A stretch of DNA of 64,000 nt from Caldilineaceae bacterium (GTDB taxonomy: Bacteria > Chloroflexota > Anaerolineae > Caldilineales > Caldilineaceae), in assembly GCA_011523365.1 (NCBI GenBank), contig WTGY01000109.1, positions 1 through 64,000 of the forward strand, given 5' to 3'. Numbering within the stretch: the first letter of the stretch is position 1; the number at the start of each line of letters is the position of its first letter. The notes under the pieces were generated by a model. The model had not been told where the DNA came from and made no database searches. It was given only the letters and a program-made list of their open reading frames with translations. A program made the translations under genes and the position numbers. This document shows positions 62,915 to 64,000 of this stretch, in pieces.

Positions 62915-64000
62915 ATGGCTGAACGCAACCCATTCCACGAACTCCTGGAAAACCTGGATGAAGACGACTGGGAGCAGATCGAAGAGGAACTGCTCCATGA
63001 TGACAACGGTCCCAATAGTCCGGGAACGCCCCGGCAGGGAGGGGGCAATGGCGGACAAGGAGGAGGCGGCCGGTTGTTGTGGTGGATGCTGATTCCCTTC
63101 CTGGTCCTAATCCTGTTCAATACCGTCCTTGGATTTTACACGGACTGGCTGTGGTATGACAGCCTTAAGCTGACTTCGGTATTCTTCACTCGTATTGGGG
63201 CCTCCCTCGGTCTATTTGCCGCCGGCGCGCTCGCCTTCTGGCTCGTCTTCGTATTCAATGTCCTGCTGGTGCGGCGCCTGAATCCGCAAGGACTGGCTGA
63301 TACGCCGGTGATCGAGGCGATTCAGGCTATCGGCGTCCGTCTAACGCCAGTCGTCCTATTGGTAGGCGCATTTTTCGCATTCTTCATGGGTACGGGGGCC
63401 TCTTCGGCGTGGGAGGAGCTCCTTCTCTACTTCAATCAACAGCCGTTTGGTTTGAGCGACCCGATCTTTGATCGTGACGTAAGCTTCTTCCTCTTCACAT
63501 TGCCGATTTGGCAGTTTCTGCGCGGCTGGCTGATGACGATGCTTGTCATCACACTGATAGCTACCGGCCTTGCCAGCGGCATTGGTTGGCGGGGATGGGG
63601 CGCGCCGGCCGCGGTTCGCGCCCACCTCAGCGTACTGGGTGCTTTGATCCTGCTTCTTATCGCCTGGCAGTACAGGTTGGATGCTTTGGAACTTGTCTAC
63701 AGCAGACGCGGCGCAGTGTTTGGAGCGGGCTATACCGACGTCAATGCCCAGCTTCCCGCTTTTACCATCCTCGTATTTGTCACCATAATTGCCGCTGTAT
63801 TGCTGCTAGTGAACGTATTCCTGCAGCAGGCCTGGCGGGCCATCGTCGTGGTTCTGGTGGGCTGGATCGCAATTTCCGCTCTGGCGGGCAACATCTACCC
63901 CAACTTAGTTCAGCGCTTCCAGGTCAACCCAAACGAGTTCACGCGCGAGCGGGAGTACATCGCGCACAATATTGACTTTACGCGCGTCGCTTACGGTTTG
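62915..64000 (+). CDS. UPF0182 membrane protein (partial, runs off window)
   Basis: The first 362 codons are seen; the rest lies beyond the window. An acidic N-terminal tail (LLENLDEDDWEQIEEELL) and a Gly-rich linker precede a first helix at about residues 53-75, then FYTDWLWYDSLKLTSVFFTRIG, typical of UPF0182 (COG1615), and at least five more helices. These are large membrane proteins, about 900 residues in full, of unknown role. AAGGAAC precedes the ATG. No stop occurs before 64000. Confidence 0.9.
   Translation, partial: MAERNPFHELLENLDEDDWEQIEEELLHDDNGPNSPGTPRQGGGNGGQGGGGRLLWWMLIPFLVLILFNTVLGFYTDWLWYDSLKLTSVFFTRIGASLGLFAAGALAFWLVFVFNVLLVRRLNPQGLADTPVIEAIQAIGVRLTPVVLLVGAFFAFFMGTGASSAWEELLLYFNQQPFGLSDPIFDRDVSFFLFTLPIWQFLRGWLMTMLVITLIATGLASGIGWRGWGAPAAVRAHLSVLGALILLLIAWQYRLDALELVYSRRGAVFGAGYTDVNAQLPAFTILVFVTIIAAVLLLVNVFLQQAWRAIVVVLVGWIAISALAGNIYPNLVQRFQVNPNEFTREREYIAHNIDFTRVAYGL

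Overview
The window is a bacterial chromosome segment of moderately high GC with about 46 genes on both strands. No phage, plasmid, insertion sequence, CRISPR, rRNA or tRNA is visible. The best guess from gene style is a Chloroflexota bacterium, perhaps Caldilinea/Anaerolineae-like. The reasons are a bacterial RIO kinase, UPF0182, a transglutaminase/DUF58 pair, many threonine-rich lipoproteins, several orphan sugar-metabolism genes and abundant palindromic intergenic repeats. This placement is an inference, because no marker phylogeny can be run here.

Region 1 (0.1-13 kb) looks like a carbohydrate-catabolic island. Reading left to right it holds an MFS transporter and a Gfo/Idh/MocA dehydrogenase (minus strand), then a divergent plus-strand operon. 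That operon has an unrecognised 261-aa protein, a peptide/oligosaccharide-type ABC substrate-binding lipoprotein, two permeases, an Asp-box (sialidase-fold) protein and a GH116 beta-glycosidase. A minus-strand sulfatase faces it. A near-consensus promoter and a 19-bp dyad sit in the divergent gap, so local control is likely. Region 2 (13-20 kb) has a polysaccharide deacetylase with a duplicated N-terminal module, L-rhamnose mutarotase, ribokinase, a two-domain ferritin-like protein, an HpcH/HpaI aldolase and a six-Asp-box beta-propeller.

Region 3 (21-30 kb) is mixed metabolism: a nucleotidyltransferase-fold protein, methyltransferase, M20 peptidase, homocysteine methyltransferase, orphan sugar-binding lipoprotein, PhyH dioxygenase, SDR, DUF985 cupin and VOC protein. 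Region 4 (30-38 kb) has a candidate 20-codon gene inside a hairpin, the RIO kinase, a transglutaminase/DUF58 operon, a small membrane protein and a PyrK-like iron-sulfur protein that has lost its usual nucleotide-binding glycines. A 1-kb non-coding stretch packed with structured repeats follows.

Region 5 (38-53 kb) is more housekeeping: methyltransferase, PAC2 protein, LysK/ArgE-type hydrolase, SH3 lipoprotein, serA, argS, polA, a family 2 glycosyltransferase and an EF-G. Next is a 1.4-kb gene-free stretch with 10-bp phased repeats. Region 6 (54.7-64 kb) holds an acyl-CoA dehydrogenase, a SIS-domain protein, a lipoprotein, a TrmI-type tRNA methyltransferase, a PHP-domain protein, a second nucleotidyltransferase paralogue with a lost catalytic aspartate, and the start of a UPF0182 membrane protein cut by the window end.

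The most unusual signals are non-coding: a 65-bp three-hairpin repeat present three times with stem covariation, a second hairpin family with compensatory changes, phased 10-bp repeats, and the hairpin-enclosed micro-ORF upstream of the RIO kinase. All promoter and hairpin calls were made by eye and are predictions.
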